64,000 bases of DNA from positions 62,001 through 126,000 of the forward strand of contig CBDASJ010000009.1 of assembly GCA_965199555.1 (NCBI GenBank), read 5' to 3'. Source of the stretch: LMUY01 sp965199555 (GTDB lineage Bacteria > Pseudomonadota > Alphaproteobacteria > Acetobacterales > Acetobacteraceae). Below are positions 1 to 7,843 of the stretch, in pieces. Both the position numbers and the translations under genes were made by a program. Numbering within the stretch: the stretch's first letter is position 1; each line of letters begins with the position of its first letter. Below the pieces are notes generated by a model that was given only the letters and a program-made list of their open reading frames with translations, made no database searches and was not told the DNA's origin.

Positions 1-30
1 CACGCGCGCCTTCACGTTGAACTTGGTCAT
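1..30 (-). CDS. Start of a protein running off the left edge
   Basis: Only the first ten codons are in the window (MTKFNVKARV on the minus strand), starting at the ATG complementary to 28-30. A purine-rich GGGGGGAAGA tract lies a few bases upstream and serves as a good ribosome binding site. The gene lies 93 bases downstream of the dehydrogenase at 124-1599 and on the same strand, so the two may be co-transcribed. Too little sequence is present to assign a family. Confidence 0.55.
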   Translation of the reverse strand, partial: MTKFNVKARV

Positions 31-123
31 GACCCGATCTTCCCCCCGAACCGGCCGTCAGTTTCGTCCGGTTGCCGTTGAACAAAGCGTGTCATTGGCG
101 GACCGGACCGTCAACGGGCCTTG

Positions 124-1599
124 TTAGAACGCCAGTTCCGCGGCGGCCCGCGCCAGGGTGGCCCGGCTGCCGTCCCGGTACAAACCCGCCAGCCAACGGC
201 CGACCGGCGCCACCAGCCGCGGGTCGGTGCCGGTCTCGCCGAACAAAGCGGTGATGCCCAGCAACGGCGCCGGGTCCGCGCCGCCCTGCACGGCACGTTC
301 GCGCAGCAGCGGCGCCAGCGGATGCCGCACGTCGATCGGCTGCCCGGCCTCGTCCTCGCCCCGCACCCGGCGCAGCCAGGCCGCCAAGGCGAGCGCCAGC
401 AGGTCCAGCGGCTCGCCCGTGCGCAGGCGGTCGCGGATCGGGTCCACCAGGACGTTCAACGGCGCGTCCGTGTTGACCCGCTCCACCGTGTCCTTGATGG
501 CGGTGTTGCAGAACCGCTCCACCAGCGTCGCCTTGTAGGCGGCCAGGTCGATCCCCGGCACCGGCGGCAGCGTCGGCCCGGTTTCCCGGTCCATCAGCGC
601 CGTCATGTAGCGGGCGATCAACGGGTCGGCCATCGCCTCGTCGATCGTTTCGTAGCCGGCCAGGCGGCCCAGCCCGGACACCGCGAGGTGGCTGGCGTTC
701 AGCAGGCGCAGCTTCATGAACTCGTAGGGTGCCACATCCTGGACGAATTGCGCCCCCACGGCTTCCCAGGCCGGGCGACCGGCCACGAACCGGTCCTCGA
801 TCACCCATTGGGTAAAGGTTTCGCAGAACACCGGCCACTCGTCGGCGACGCCGTGACGCTCGGCCAGCGCGGCCGTTTCGGCCGGGGTTGTCACCGGGGT
901 GATGCGGTCCACCATGGTGCTCGGGAAGCTGATTTCCGCCGCGATCCAGGCAGCGAGCGACGCATCCCGCTGCTGCGCCAGGGCCAGCACGGCGTCCCGC
1001 AGCACGGTGCCGTTATGCTGGATGTTGTCGCAACTGAGTGCCGTGAACGGCGCCCCCCCGGCGTCGCGGCGGCGCCGGCATGCCTCGACGATCACGCCGA
1101 TGGCACTGCGCGGCCGCGCGGGCTGTGCCAGGTCGGCGCGGATCAGCGGGTTGTCCAGATCCAGCGTCTTGGTGGCGCGGTTGAGGCAATAGCCGTTCTC
1201 CGTCACCGTCAGGCTGACGATGCGGATGCCCGGCGCGTCGATCGCGTGGAGCAGCGCCGCCGTGTTCTCGCCCGCGAAGATCACCTGGGCCAGGGAGCCG
1301 ATCACCGTGGCGGCCTCGTGCGCCCCGCTCCGTTCCACCAGGGTATAGAGCGCGTCTTGCGGAACCAGGCTCTCGGCCATGCGGCGGTCGCCCGGCAGCA
1401 GGCCGGCGCCGACGATGCCCCATTGCAGCGCGTCCGGCTGCGCCTGCATCAGGCTGTGCGTGTAGCGGGCCATGTGCGCGCGATGGAAGCCGCCCAGCCC
1501 CAGATGGACGATGCCGCCACGTACCGCCGCCACGTCGAAGCCGGGGCGGACCACGGAAACGGGCAGGCTGCCCAGCGCAGCCCGGCTCAAGCGGATCAT
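124..1599 (-). CDS. Mannitol dehydrogenase / fructuronate reductase family protein
   Basis: 491 residues, the usual length for polyol-specific long-chain dehydrogenases (MtlK/UxuB/DalD type), which oxidise a sugar alcohol or reduce a uronate using NAD(H). The N-terminal Rossmann domain shows the GLGGFHRAH motif near residue 34, and the C-terminal domain has the catalytic K-x4-N-x2-H pattern (KLRLLNASH, about residue 296). The frame has no interruption. The ATG is at the very 5' end of the frame and is divergent from the molybdate-uptake operon. Which polyol or uronate is used cannot be told from sequence. Confidence 0.88.
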   Translation of the reverse strand: MIRLSRAALGSLPVSVVRPGFDVAAVRGGIVHLGLGGFHRAHMARYTHSLMQAQPDALQWGIVGAGLLPGDRRMAESLVPQDALYTLVERSGAHEAATVIGSLAQVIFAGENTAALLHAIDAPGIRIVSLTVTENGYCLNRATKTLDLDNPLIRADLAQPARPRSAIGVIVEACRRRRDAGGAPFTALSCDNIQHNGTVLRDAVLALAQQRDASLAAWIAAEISFPSTMVDRITPVTTPAETAALAERHGVADEWPVFCETFTQWVIEDRFVAGRPAWEAVGAQFVQDVAPYEFMKLRLLNASHLAVSGLGRLAGYETIDEAMADPLIARYMTALMDRETGPTLPPVPGIDLAAYKATLVERFCNTAIKDTVERVNTDAPLNVLVDPIRDRLRTGEPLDLLALALAAWLRRVRGEDEAGQPIDVRHPLAPLLRERAVQGGADPAPLLGITALFGETGTDPRLVAPVGRWLAGLYRDGSRATLARAAAELAF

Positions 1600-1738
1600 G
1601 GCGCCGCCCGGTATCGACGATGTGCCCCGAAGCTGGTCATGGATACCCTCCCGTTTTCACGTAGCGCATGGCGTCACAAGGAGCCCTGCGCTATAGCCGA
1701 ACGAACGCAACGCCTCCGCCCGTCGCAAGGACCTGCCC
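1600..1738. promoter_or_regulatory. Divergent promoter region, dehydrogenase / molybdate uptake
   Basis: This 139-base gap separates two divergently transcribed units, so promoters for both must lie here. AAGGA at about 1726-1730 is the ribosome binding site for the binding-protein gene at 1739. A short CGCTATAG at 1689-1696 resembles one arm of a ModE box, but I see no matching second arm, so I do not call an operator. Confidence 0.3.
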
Positions 1739-2584
1739 ATGCTCGGACCAGCCCCGCTCGCCCTCGCAGCCTGCTTGTTGGCCGTGCCGGCTGCCGCCGC
1801 CGACGTGAACGTACTCTATGCCGGCTCGCTCGTGAACCTGATGGAGCACGGGATCGGCCCGGCCTTCGACGGTGCGACCGGCGACAGCTTCCGCGGCTTT
1901 GGCGGCGGGTCCAACGGCCTGGCCAACCAGATCAAGGGCAAGCTGCGGCGCGCGGACGTGTTCATCAGCGCCACGCCGGGCGTCAACGACACGTTGATGA
2001 CCGCGGCCAACGGCGACTGGGTGCGCTGGTACGTCACCTTTGCGCGCTCGCCGCTGGTGATCGGCTACAACCCGGCCAGCCGGTTCGCCGCCGCGCTGCA
2101 GACCAGGCCCTGGTACGAGGTGCTGCGGGAGCCGGGCATCAAGATCGGCCGCACCGATGCCAAGCTGGACCCGAAGGGCGCGCTGACCCTGCGGCTGCTG
2201 GAGGGGGCGGAGCAGGTCTACCACCAGCCCGGCCTGGCGCAGGCCGTGCTCGGCGCCCCCGACAACCCGGAGCAGGTGCGTCCGGAAGAAAACCTGGTCG
2301 GGCGGCTGCAATCCGGCCAGATCGACGTCGGCTTCTTCTACTCGACGGAAACCGCCGACCTGCACATCCCCGCCATCCCGTTGCCGCCGGAGGTGGCGCT
2401 GAGCGCGGTCTACACCGTCACCGTGCTGCAAAACGCCGCCGACCCCGCCGCCGCCGCCAAGTTCGTGGATTTCCTGCTCAGCGCGCCCGGCGCGGCGGTG
2501 ATGCAGCAGCATGGGCTGGACGTGGTGAAGCCCGTCGTCACCGGTGACGCGGCGGCGGTGCCGGCCGGCATCCACCTGCCCTGA
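1739..2584 (+). CDS. Molybdate/tungstate ABC transporter substrate-binding protein (WtpA/ModA-like)
   Basis: 281 residues with a cleavable signal peptide (hydrophobic LALAACLLAVPAAAA core). The mature protein begins DVNVLYAGSLVNLMEHGIG, the oxyanion-binding start typical of WtpA-type periplasmic proteins. The internal GRTDAKLDPKG stretch also fits this family. It would bind molybdate or tungstate in the periplasm and deliver it to the permease-ATPase encoded 11 bases downstream. The start follows an AAGGA ribosome binding site. The downstream ModE-like gene supports molybdate/tungstate rather than sulfate as substrate. Confidence 0.82.
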   Translation: MLGPAPLALAACLLAVPAAAADVNVLYAGSLVNLMEHGIGPAFDGATGDSFRGFGGGSNGLANQIKGKLRRADVFISATPGVNDTLMTAANGDWVRWYVTFARSPLVIGYNPASRFAAALQTRPWYEVLREPGIKIGRTDAKLDPKGALTLRLLEGAEQVYHQPGLAQAVLGAPDNPEQVRPEENLVGRLQSGQIDVGFFYSTETADLHIPAIPLPPEVALSAVYTVTVLQNAADPAAAAKFVDFLLSAPGAAVMQQHGLDVVKPVVTGDAAAVPAGIHLP

Positions 2585-2595
2585 CCAACCGTCGC

Positions 2596-4422
2596 GTGGC
2601 GGCGCGGCGGCCCGGCGCGGTGCTGCCGCTGGCCGGGTTGCTGGCGGCCTACCTGGTCGCGCCGTTCCTGGCCGGCATCGGGCAGGCCGGGCTGGCGGAT
2701 TGGGCCAGCGCCGACGGGCCGGCGCTGCTGCAAGCGGGCGCCGTGTCGGTCGCCAGTGCCACCTTGGCCACGGCCTTGGCCGTGCTGGGCGGCATCCCGC
2801 TCGGCTTCCTGTTGGCGCGGGTGCCGGGCCGCGCGATGGCGGCGCTGGGCTTCGCCGTGCAACTGCCGCTGGCGCTGCCGCCCTTGGCCAGCGGCGTGCT
2901 GCTGCTGTTCCTGCTGGGCTATGCCAGCCCGCTCGGCCGGCTGTTCGGCGGGGCGCTGACCGACTCCTTCGCCGGCATCGTGTTGGCGGAGGCGTTCGTG
3001 GCCGCGCCGTTCCTGATCGTCGCCGCCCGCTCCGCCTTTGCCGGCGTGGACCCGGTGCTGGAAGACGTGGCGGCCACGCTGGGCCATCGGCCCGGTGCCG
3101 TGTTCCGCCATGTCAGCCTCCCACTGGCGGCGCGGGGGATTTGGGCCGGGGTGCTGCTGACCTGGCTGCGGGCGTTCGGCGAGTTCGGCGCCACGGTCAT
3201 GGTCGCCTACCATCCATATTCGTTGCCCGTGTACACCTTTGTCGCCTTTGGCAGCCAGGGCCTGCCGGCGATGCTGCCCGTGGTGCTGCCCACGGTGGTG
3301 ATCGCCGCGGCCGTGATGGCGCTCAGCCTGCGCGGCGGCCGGGCGGCGGCGGCGGCGCGCCCGGCGGCGGACCCGCCTTTCATCCGGCCATCCCTCGTGT
3401 CTGCCCCCGGACCGCAGCCGGGCCGGCCGCTGGCGTTGGCGCTGCGGCAGCGCCGTCCCGGGTTCACGCTGGACGTGGCCTGGCAAACGGAGGCCCGGCG
3501 GCTGTGCATCCTCGGCGCCTCCGGCTCCGGCAAATCCGCGACGCTGCGGCTGATCGCCGGGCTGGATCCAGCGGCGCAGGCGACGGTGCGCCTGAACGGC
3601 CGCGACCTCGGCCGGCTGCCGCCGGATGCACGCGCCATCGCCTATGTGCCGCAAAGCTACGGCCTCTTGCCGCACATGCCGGTGGCGCAGCAAATCCGCT
3701 TCGGCGTTGGCTGCGACCCGGTGCGCGCGCGTTATTGGACCGACCGGCTCGGCCTGGCCGGCCTGGAGCATCGCCGCCCCGCGGAGCTGTCGATGGGGCA
3801 GCAGCAGCGCGTGGCGCTCGCCCGCGCGCTGGCCCGGCCGGCCGAGCTGCTGTTGTTGGACGAGCCGTTCTCCGCCCTGGACGCAACGCTGCGCGCGCGG
3901 CTGCGGGCGGAGCTGTCGGTCTTGCAGGCGGAGATCGACACGACCACCATCCTGGTCACGCACGACCCGGCCGAGGCTGTCCTGCTGGCCGACGAGCTGT
4001 TGCTGCTGGAGGATGGCCACGTGCTGCAAGCCGGTCCTGTCGAAGCCGTGTTCCAACGCCCGGCCAGCGAGGCCGCCGCGCGCCTGCTGGGCGCCGAGTG
4101 GGTGGCCGGCGGCCGGGCCGTGGCGCCCGACTGCATCGATTTGGGCGGCGTGCTCCTGCCGGTGGCCGGCCCGCCCTTGCCGACGGGTGCGGTGGGTTGG
4201 GCGGTGCGGCCCGGCAGCATCCGGCTGGGCGCCGGCCTGCCCGCCACGCTGCGCCAGGTGGGGGAGGTCCGCGCCGGGCAGCGCCGATTGGTGGTGCAGT
4301 TGGGCGAGGCGTTGCTGCCCGTGTTGGCGGAACCGGGCTACCCCGCCGCGCCCGGCCCGTGCCGAATCTCGATCGACCCGGCCGCAATCCAGATATGGCC
4401 GGAGCGTGGCGCCCCCGCATGA
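2596..4422 (+). CDS. Fused molybdate-type ABC permease and ATPase (ModB-ModC fusion)
   Basis: 608 residues combining two subunits that are usually separate. Residues about 1-250 form a hydrophobic ModB-like permease with an EAA-type loop (LGHRPGAVFRHVSLPLA). After an Ala/Pro-rich linker, an ABC ATPase follows from about residue 275, with Walker A GASGSGKS, a Q-loop, signature LSMGQQQ and Walker B LLLLDEP. A TOBE-like tail of about 130 residues closes the protein. The start is a GTG at 2596; no ATG is available between it and the preceding stop. Its stop overlaps the ATG of the ModE-like gene by 4 bases. It should assemble as a dimer to energise uptake of the anion caught by the upstream binding protein. 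Confidence 0.85.
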   Translation: MAARRPGAVLPLAGLLAAYLVAPFLAGIGQAGLADWASADGPALLQAGAVSVASATLATALAVLGGIPLGFLLARVPGRAMAALGFAVQLPLALPPLASGVLLLFLLGYASPLGRLFGGALTDSFAGIVLAEAFVAAPFLIVAARSAFAGVDPVLEDVAATLGHRPGAVFRHVSLPLAARGIWAGVLLTWLRAFGEFGATVMVAYHPYSLPVYTFVAFGSQGLPAMLPVVLPTVVIAAAVMALSLRGGRAAAAARPAADPPFIRPSLVSAPGPQPGRPLALALRQRRPGFTLDVAWQTEARRLCILGASGSGKSATLRLIAGLDPAAQATVRLNGRDLGRLPPDARAIAYVPQSYGLLPHMPVAQQIRFGVGCDPVRARYWTDRLGLAGLEHRRPAELSMGQQQRVALARALARPAELLLLDEPFSALDATLRARLRAELSVLQAEIDTTTILVTHDPAEAVLLADELLLLEDGHVLQAGPVEAVFQRPASEAAARLLGAEWVAGGRAVAPDCIDLGGVLLPVAGPPLPTGAVGWAVRPGSIRLGAGLPATLRQVGEVRAGQRRLVVQLGEALLPVLAEPGYPAAPGPCRISIDPAAIQIWPERGAPA

Positions 4423-4784
4423 GCGCCGCTGCCAGCCGCTATGCGCTCAGCATCCGCATCGATCTCGCCGATGGCGGCCGCATCGGTCCGGGCAAGGTGG
4501 CGCTGCTGGAGGAGATCGGGCGTTCGGGCTCCATCTCCGCCGCCGGGCGGGCGATGAAGATGTCCTACCGCCGCGCCTGGCAGTTGGTGGAGGACCTGAA
4601 CCGCACGGTGGGCAACCAGGTGGTCGAAGCCACCGCCGGCGGCGCGGGCGGCGGCGGGGCACGGCTCACCCATGCCGGGCGGACGCTGGTGCAGGAATAC
4701 CGCGCCCTGGAACGCGCTGCCTCGGTCACGGCGGACACGCACCTCGCTTCGCTGGACCAGGTGATGGCGAAACACCGGCGGTAG
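4419..4784 (+). CDS. ModE-like winged-helix transcriptional regulator (DNA-binding domain only)
   Basis: 121 residues matching the N-terminal LysR-type winged helix of ModE: GKVALLEEIGRSGSISAAG followed by a recognition segment MSYRRAWQLVEDLN. Full-length ModE also carries two molybdate-binding TOBE (Mop) domains, which are absent here. Molybdate sensing must be done elsewhere, or the protein responds differently. It overlaps the preceding permease-ATPase by ATGA, so it is translated with the transporter and probably regulates it. Such short ModE-like proteins are common in alphaproteobacteria. Confidence 0.85.
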   Translation: MSAAASRYALSIRIDLADGGRIGPGKVALLEEIGRSGSISAAGRAMKMSYRRAWQLVEDLNRTVGNQVVEATAGGAGGGGARLTHAGRTLVQEYRALERAASVTADTHLASLDQVMAKHRR

Positions 4785-4804
4785 CACGCCCCCGCCCGCT
4801 TCTT

Positions 4805-4830
4805 CTCCCTCCCAGAGGGAGAGGGCTTTT
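4805..4830 (+). terminator. Hairpin terminator after the molybdate operon
   Basis: A 7-bp perfect stem (CTCCCTC, loop CCA, GAGGGAG; 4805-4821) is followed by AGGGCTTTT. It lies in the 50-base gap between the convergent ModE-like gene and the serine hydrolase, so it probably ends the plus-strand transcript. Its sequence resembles the palindromes at 26291 and 48932. Confidence 0.6.
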
Positions 4831-4834
4831 GCCG

Positions 4835-6004
4835 CTATCCGGCCAGTGCGGCCATTACGGCTGCCAGGAAGCCGTTCGTGCTGTCGCGGTCGATCCAGCG
4901 GCCGACGACCACGAGGTCCAGGCTGCGGCACACCCAAACGAAACTTTGCCCGGCGCCCAGCCCGAACACGCTGTCTGCCGGGGCGGCCGGATACAACGGC
5001 CGTTCGCCGCCGTTCAGCCACCACAGCAGCCCGTATTGCGGGTTGCGCGGCGACGGGGTGAGCATCGCGCGCATCCACGCGGCCGACACGATGCGCCGCC
5101 CGTCCCATTCGCCACCGCGCAGCGCCAGCAAGCCGAGCCGGGCGTGGTCGCGGCTGCCGATGAACATGCCACCGCCCCAATGGCCGCCGCCCGACACGCA
5201 GCGCAGGGCGCGCCCGTCCGGCTCCAGCACGCCGCCGCGGTAGCCGTGCCATTCCCACTCGGCGGACGCGCCGATCGGGTCCATCACCCGCTGCTTCAGC
5301 ACGTCCGGCAACGGTCGGCCGAACACATGCGTCAGGCAGGCGGCCAGCAGGTTCACCCTGACGTCGTTGTACTCGAAATGCGCGCCGGGCTCCGCCAGGG
5401 CGCGCGCTTCGCCCTTGTCCGCCGTGCGCTGCGTCCCGCCGCCGACCACGCGGTTGTGGTCCGCGGTGTCCGGCTTGCCCCACAGCGTGCCCTGCCACTC
5501 GCTGGTTTGTTGCAGCAGGTGGCGCCAGGTGATGCGCGCGTTGTGCGCCGAAGCGAACCACGGCCCCGGCACCGCACCCGCCACCGGCGCGTCCAGATCG
5601 GCGATCAACCCGTCATCGCAGGCCAACCCGGCCAGCAGGCCCAGATAGCTCTTGGCGACGGAGAACGTCATGTCGGTGCGCCGTGTGTCGCCCCATTCGG
5701 CGACCAGCCGACCGCCACGGAGGATCAGCCCGTTCGGCTCCCCGCGCGGCCGCACCGGCCCGATCACCTCGGCGAACTCCGGCCGGTCGCCGATGGCGGC
5801 GGTGCCGATATATTGCCCGTCCGGCAGGAACATGGACCGCGGCCACTGCGTCTCGTGCGACTGGTGGAACAGGATGGCGTCCCCCAGGCGGGCGGCGTCG
5901 AACCCGCTCGCGTCGGCCGGCTCCCCGGTGAACCATGACATGCGCGGTTGGTCCTCCATCGCCCCGGATCGGCGGAGCTTGGCACGCAAGGCGGCCAGCG
6001 TCAC
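4835..6004 (-). CDS. Serine hydrolase of the beta-lactamase (class C / EstB) superfamily
   Basis: 389 residues. The SxxK catalytic motif is visible as SVAK in MTFSVAKSYLGLLAG, and the YxN equivalent as EYNDVRVN. There is no obvious signal peptide, so it probably acts in the cytoplasm. Members of this superfamily include esterases, amide hydrolases such as NylB, and lactonases as well as true beta-lactamases, and I see nothing that favours antibiotic resistance. The start codon is a GTG overlapping the stop of aroQ (GTGA), which implies co-translation with the dehydroquinase. That context suggests hydrolysis of an ester or lactone in aromatic/quinate metabolism, but this is inference. An internal ATG at residue 16 is an alternative start. 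Confidence 0.8.
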   Translation of the reverse strand: MTLAALRAKLRRSGAMEDQPRMSWFTGEPADASGFDAARLGDAILFHQSHETQWPRSMFLPDGQYIGTAAIGDRPEFAEVIGPVRPRGEPNGLILRGGRLVAEWGDTRRTDMTFSVAKSYLGLLAGLACDDGLIADLDAPVAGAVPGPWFASAHNARITWRHLLQQTSEWQGTLWGKPDTADHNRVVGGGTQRTADKGEARALAEPGAHFEYNDVRVNLLAACLTHVFGRPLPDVLKQRVMDPIGASAEWEWHGYRGGVLEPDGRALRCVSGGGHWGGGMFIGSRDHARLGLLALRGGEWDGRRIVSAAWMRAMLTPSPRNPQYGLLWWLNGGERPLYPAAPADSVFGLGAGQSFVWVCRSLDLVVVGRWIDRDSTNGFLAAVMAALAG

Positions 6005-6459
6005 GTCCGGGCGTTGGCCGCAGCGGGAACCAGGGTCGCCAGCCGGTGCAGCGCCAGGACGTAGCCCTGGGTGCCGAAGCCGGCGATCACGCCGCTGGCG
6101 AGCGAGGAAACGTATGAATGATGGCGGAATGCCTCGCGCTTGTGGATATTGGAGATATGCACTTCCAGGATCGGGCAGTCGCAGGCGGCAAGGGCGTCGT
6201 GGATCGCCACCGAAGTGTGGGTAAAGGCCGCGGGATTGATCACGATCCCCGCGGCAAGCTCCCGCGCCTCGTGGATCCAGTCGATCAGCTCGTATTCCCG
6301 GTTGGATTGGTGGAAGCGGATCGCCAGCCCCAGCGTTTGCCCGGCGTCGCGGCAGGCGGCTTCCACGTCGGCCAGCGTTTCCGCGCCGTAGATGGCCGGC
6401 TCGCGCTTGCCCAGCAGGTTGAGGTTGGGTCCGTTCAACACAAATGCCGTGCGTGACAA
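6001..6459 (-). CDS. aroQ: 3-dehydroquinate dehydratase, type II
   Basis: Catalyses 3-dehydroquinate to 3-dehydroshikimate. The type II fold is shown by VLNGPNLNLLGKREPAIYG at the N-terminus (catalytic Tyr in the IYG region), FHQSNREYELIDWIHEA, NPAAFTHTSVA and EVHISNIHKRE (catalytic His). I start it at a TTG (6459) because AAGGA lies 8 bases upstream and the resulting 152 residues match the family; an ATG at 6519 would add 20 unconserved residues. It is divergent from pcaHG and the QuiC-type dehydratase, so here it probably serves quinate/shikimate breakdown to protocatechuate rather than, or as well as, aromatic amino acid synthesis. Confidence 0.9.
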   Translation of the reverse strand: MSRTAFVLNGPNLNLLGKREPAIYGAETLADVEAACRDAGQTLGLAIRFHQSNREYELIDWIHEARELAAGIVINPAAFTHTSVAIHDALAACDCPILEVHISNIHKREAFRHHSYVSSLASGVIAGFGTQGYVLALHRLATLVPAAANART

Positions 6460-6509
6460 ATGGGATGTCCTTCCGGGTTGCGTCGCGACGGGATGTGGCG
6501 CCGTGTTAA

Positions 6510-6533
6510 ACCCAGTCAACGACGATTCTGGGT
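6510..6533. promoter_or_regulatory. Inverted repeat, candidate operator between aroQ and pcaH
   Basis: ACCCAG (6510-6515) and CTGGGT (6528-6533) form a 6-bp inverted repeat with a 12-base spacer, sitting about 40 bases before pcaH in the divergent intergenic region. A second perfect palindrome, CGTCGCGACG, is at 6481-6490. No regulator gene lies next to the cluster in this window, so the binding protein is unknown. The 5-prime part of the region would be coding if aroQ used its upstream ATG. Confidence 0.35.
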
Positions 6534-6573
6534 CAGCAAAAAGGGTCGGCAGACCAGCAATGGGAGATGCGCG

Positions 6574-7305
6574 ATGAACGACATGCCTTTCCGCCCCTAC
6601 GTGCCCGGTTCGCAGCCGCCCCTATACGCCCCCGGCTATGGCAGCACGGCCAAGCGACACCCCAATGCCGCCCTGGTCCGCCTGCCCGTGGGCCAGACCG
6701 CGACGGAGCGCACCGCGCCGGTGTTCAACCCGGAGCGCTATCCGCCGACCGCGGATCTCTCCGTGGCGAAGGGCGGCCAGGCACTGGGCGAGCGCATCAT
6801 CGTGCAGGGCCGGGTGCTGGACGAGGACGGGCGCCCGGTGCCGAACGTGATGATCGAGATCTGGCAAGCCAACGCCGCCGGCCGCTATGACCACGAGCGG
6901 GACCAGCACGACGCGCCGCTCGACCCGGCCTTCCACGGCAACGGCCGCATCTTCGCGGACGGCGAAGGCCGCTACCGCTTCACCACGATCAAGCCGGGCG
7001 CCTATCCCTGGCGCAACCACCACAACGCTTGGCGCCCGAACCACATCCATTACAGCCTGTTCGGCACCGGGTTCGCCCAGCGGCTGGTGACCCAGATGTA
7101 TTTCCCGGGCGATCCGCTGCTGTCGCTCGACCCGATCTTCAACGCCACGCCCGACCCGGCGGCGCGGGCCCGGCTGATCGCCGCGTTCGACCTGGACACG
7201 ACGCAGCCGGAATGGGCGCTCGGCTACCAGTTCGACTTCGTTTTGCGCGGCCGGGGGCAAACGCCGTTCGAGGATGCGGCCGCCCATGCGGGGCATGCCG
7301 CATGA
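6574..7305 (+). CDS. pcaH: Protocatechuate 3,4-dioxygenase beta subunit
   Basis: 243 residues. Intradiol ring-cleaving dioxygenase that opens protocatechuate to 3-carboxy-cis,cis-muconate using Fe(III). All four iron ligands are recognisable: Tyr in AAGRYDHERDQ, Tyr in GAYPWRNHHNAW, and the two His of RPNHIHYS. The start ATG at 6574 is preceded by GGGAGA. Its stop overlaps the pcaG start by 4 bases, as expected for subunits of one complex made in equal amounts. Confidence 0.95.
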   Translation: MNDMPFRPYVPGSQPPLYAPGYGSTAKRHPNAALVRLPVGQTATERTAPVFNPERYPPTADLSVAKGGQALGERIIVQGRVLDEDGRPVPNVMIEIWQANAAGRYDHERDQHDAPLDPAFHGNGRIFADGEGRYRFTTIKPGAYPWRNHHNAWRPNHIHYSLFGTGFAQRLVTQMYFPGDPLLSLDPIFNATPDPAARARLIAAFDLDTTQPEWALGYQFDFVLRGRGQTPFEDAAAHAGHAA

Positions 7306-7838
7306 CCGCCGCGACCACCAGCCAAACCATCGGGCCGTACTGGCACTTGCTGGAAGACAAGTCCTGGGCCGACCTGACCCGCTTCGGCGCCGAGGGCGAG
7401 CGGATGCTGCTGCTGGGTACGGTCACGGACGGCGACGGCGTGCCGGTGAGCGATGCCTGCGTGGAGCTGTGGCAGCCCAGCCCGGCCGCCGGCCCGGACT
7501 GGGACGGCTTCGGCCGCGTCGCCAGCGACGTCGAGGGCAATTACCGCTTCATCACGCTCAAGCCCGGCCCGGTGGCCGGCGCGCCCGGCGCCAACACCCC
7601 GCAGGCGCCGCACGTGGCGCTGACGCTGTTCGCCCGCGGCCTGCTGATCCACCTGCACACGCGGGCCTATTTCGAGGGCGAGGCGTTGAACGACTCCGAC
7701 CCGCTGCTCGCGTCGCTGGAGCCGGCGCGCCGGGCGACCCTGGTGGCGCGCCCGGTGGGCGAGCGGGACGGCATGCCGGCCTGGCGGCTGGACATCCGGC
7801 TGCAAGGCGACGACGAAACCGTGTTCCTGGAGGTCTGA
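7302..7838 (+). CDS. pcaG: Protocatechuate 3,4-dioxygenase alpha subunit
   Basis: 178 residues. The sequence carries the family start SQTIGPYWH, the ELWQPSP strand, TLKPGPVAG, and PHVALTLFARGLLIHLHTR. The alpha chain lacks the iron ligands but shapes the active site, and partners PcaH translated just upstream (ATGA overlap). The reading frame is intact and of normal length. A gap of 5 bases leads to the next gene. Confidence 0.94.
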   Translation: MTAATTSQTIGPYWHLLEDKSWADLTRFGAEGERMLLLGTVTDGDGVPVSDACVELWQPSPAAGPDWDGFGRVASDVEGNYRFITLKPGPVAGAPGANTPQAPHVALTLFARGLLIHLHTRAYFEGEALNDSDPLLASLEPARRATLVARPVGERDGMPAWRLDIRLQGDDETVFLEV

Positions 7839-7843
7839 CGGCC

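Noticed and set aside
1689..1696. Possible ModE binding box upstream of the molybdate operon
   Set aside because: Only one short arm (CGCTATAG) is visible; the second arm of the known palindrome is missing.
121..2547. Long plus-strand open frame over the dehydrogenase and the binding-protein gene
   Set aside because: It crosses two real genes in wrong frames and has no family-like segments.
4835..6004. Antibiotic-resistance beta-lactamase
   Set aside because: No signal peptide and an aroQ-linked context; the SxxK fold alone does not imply resistance.
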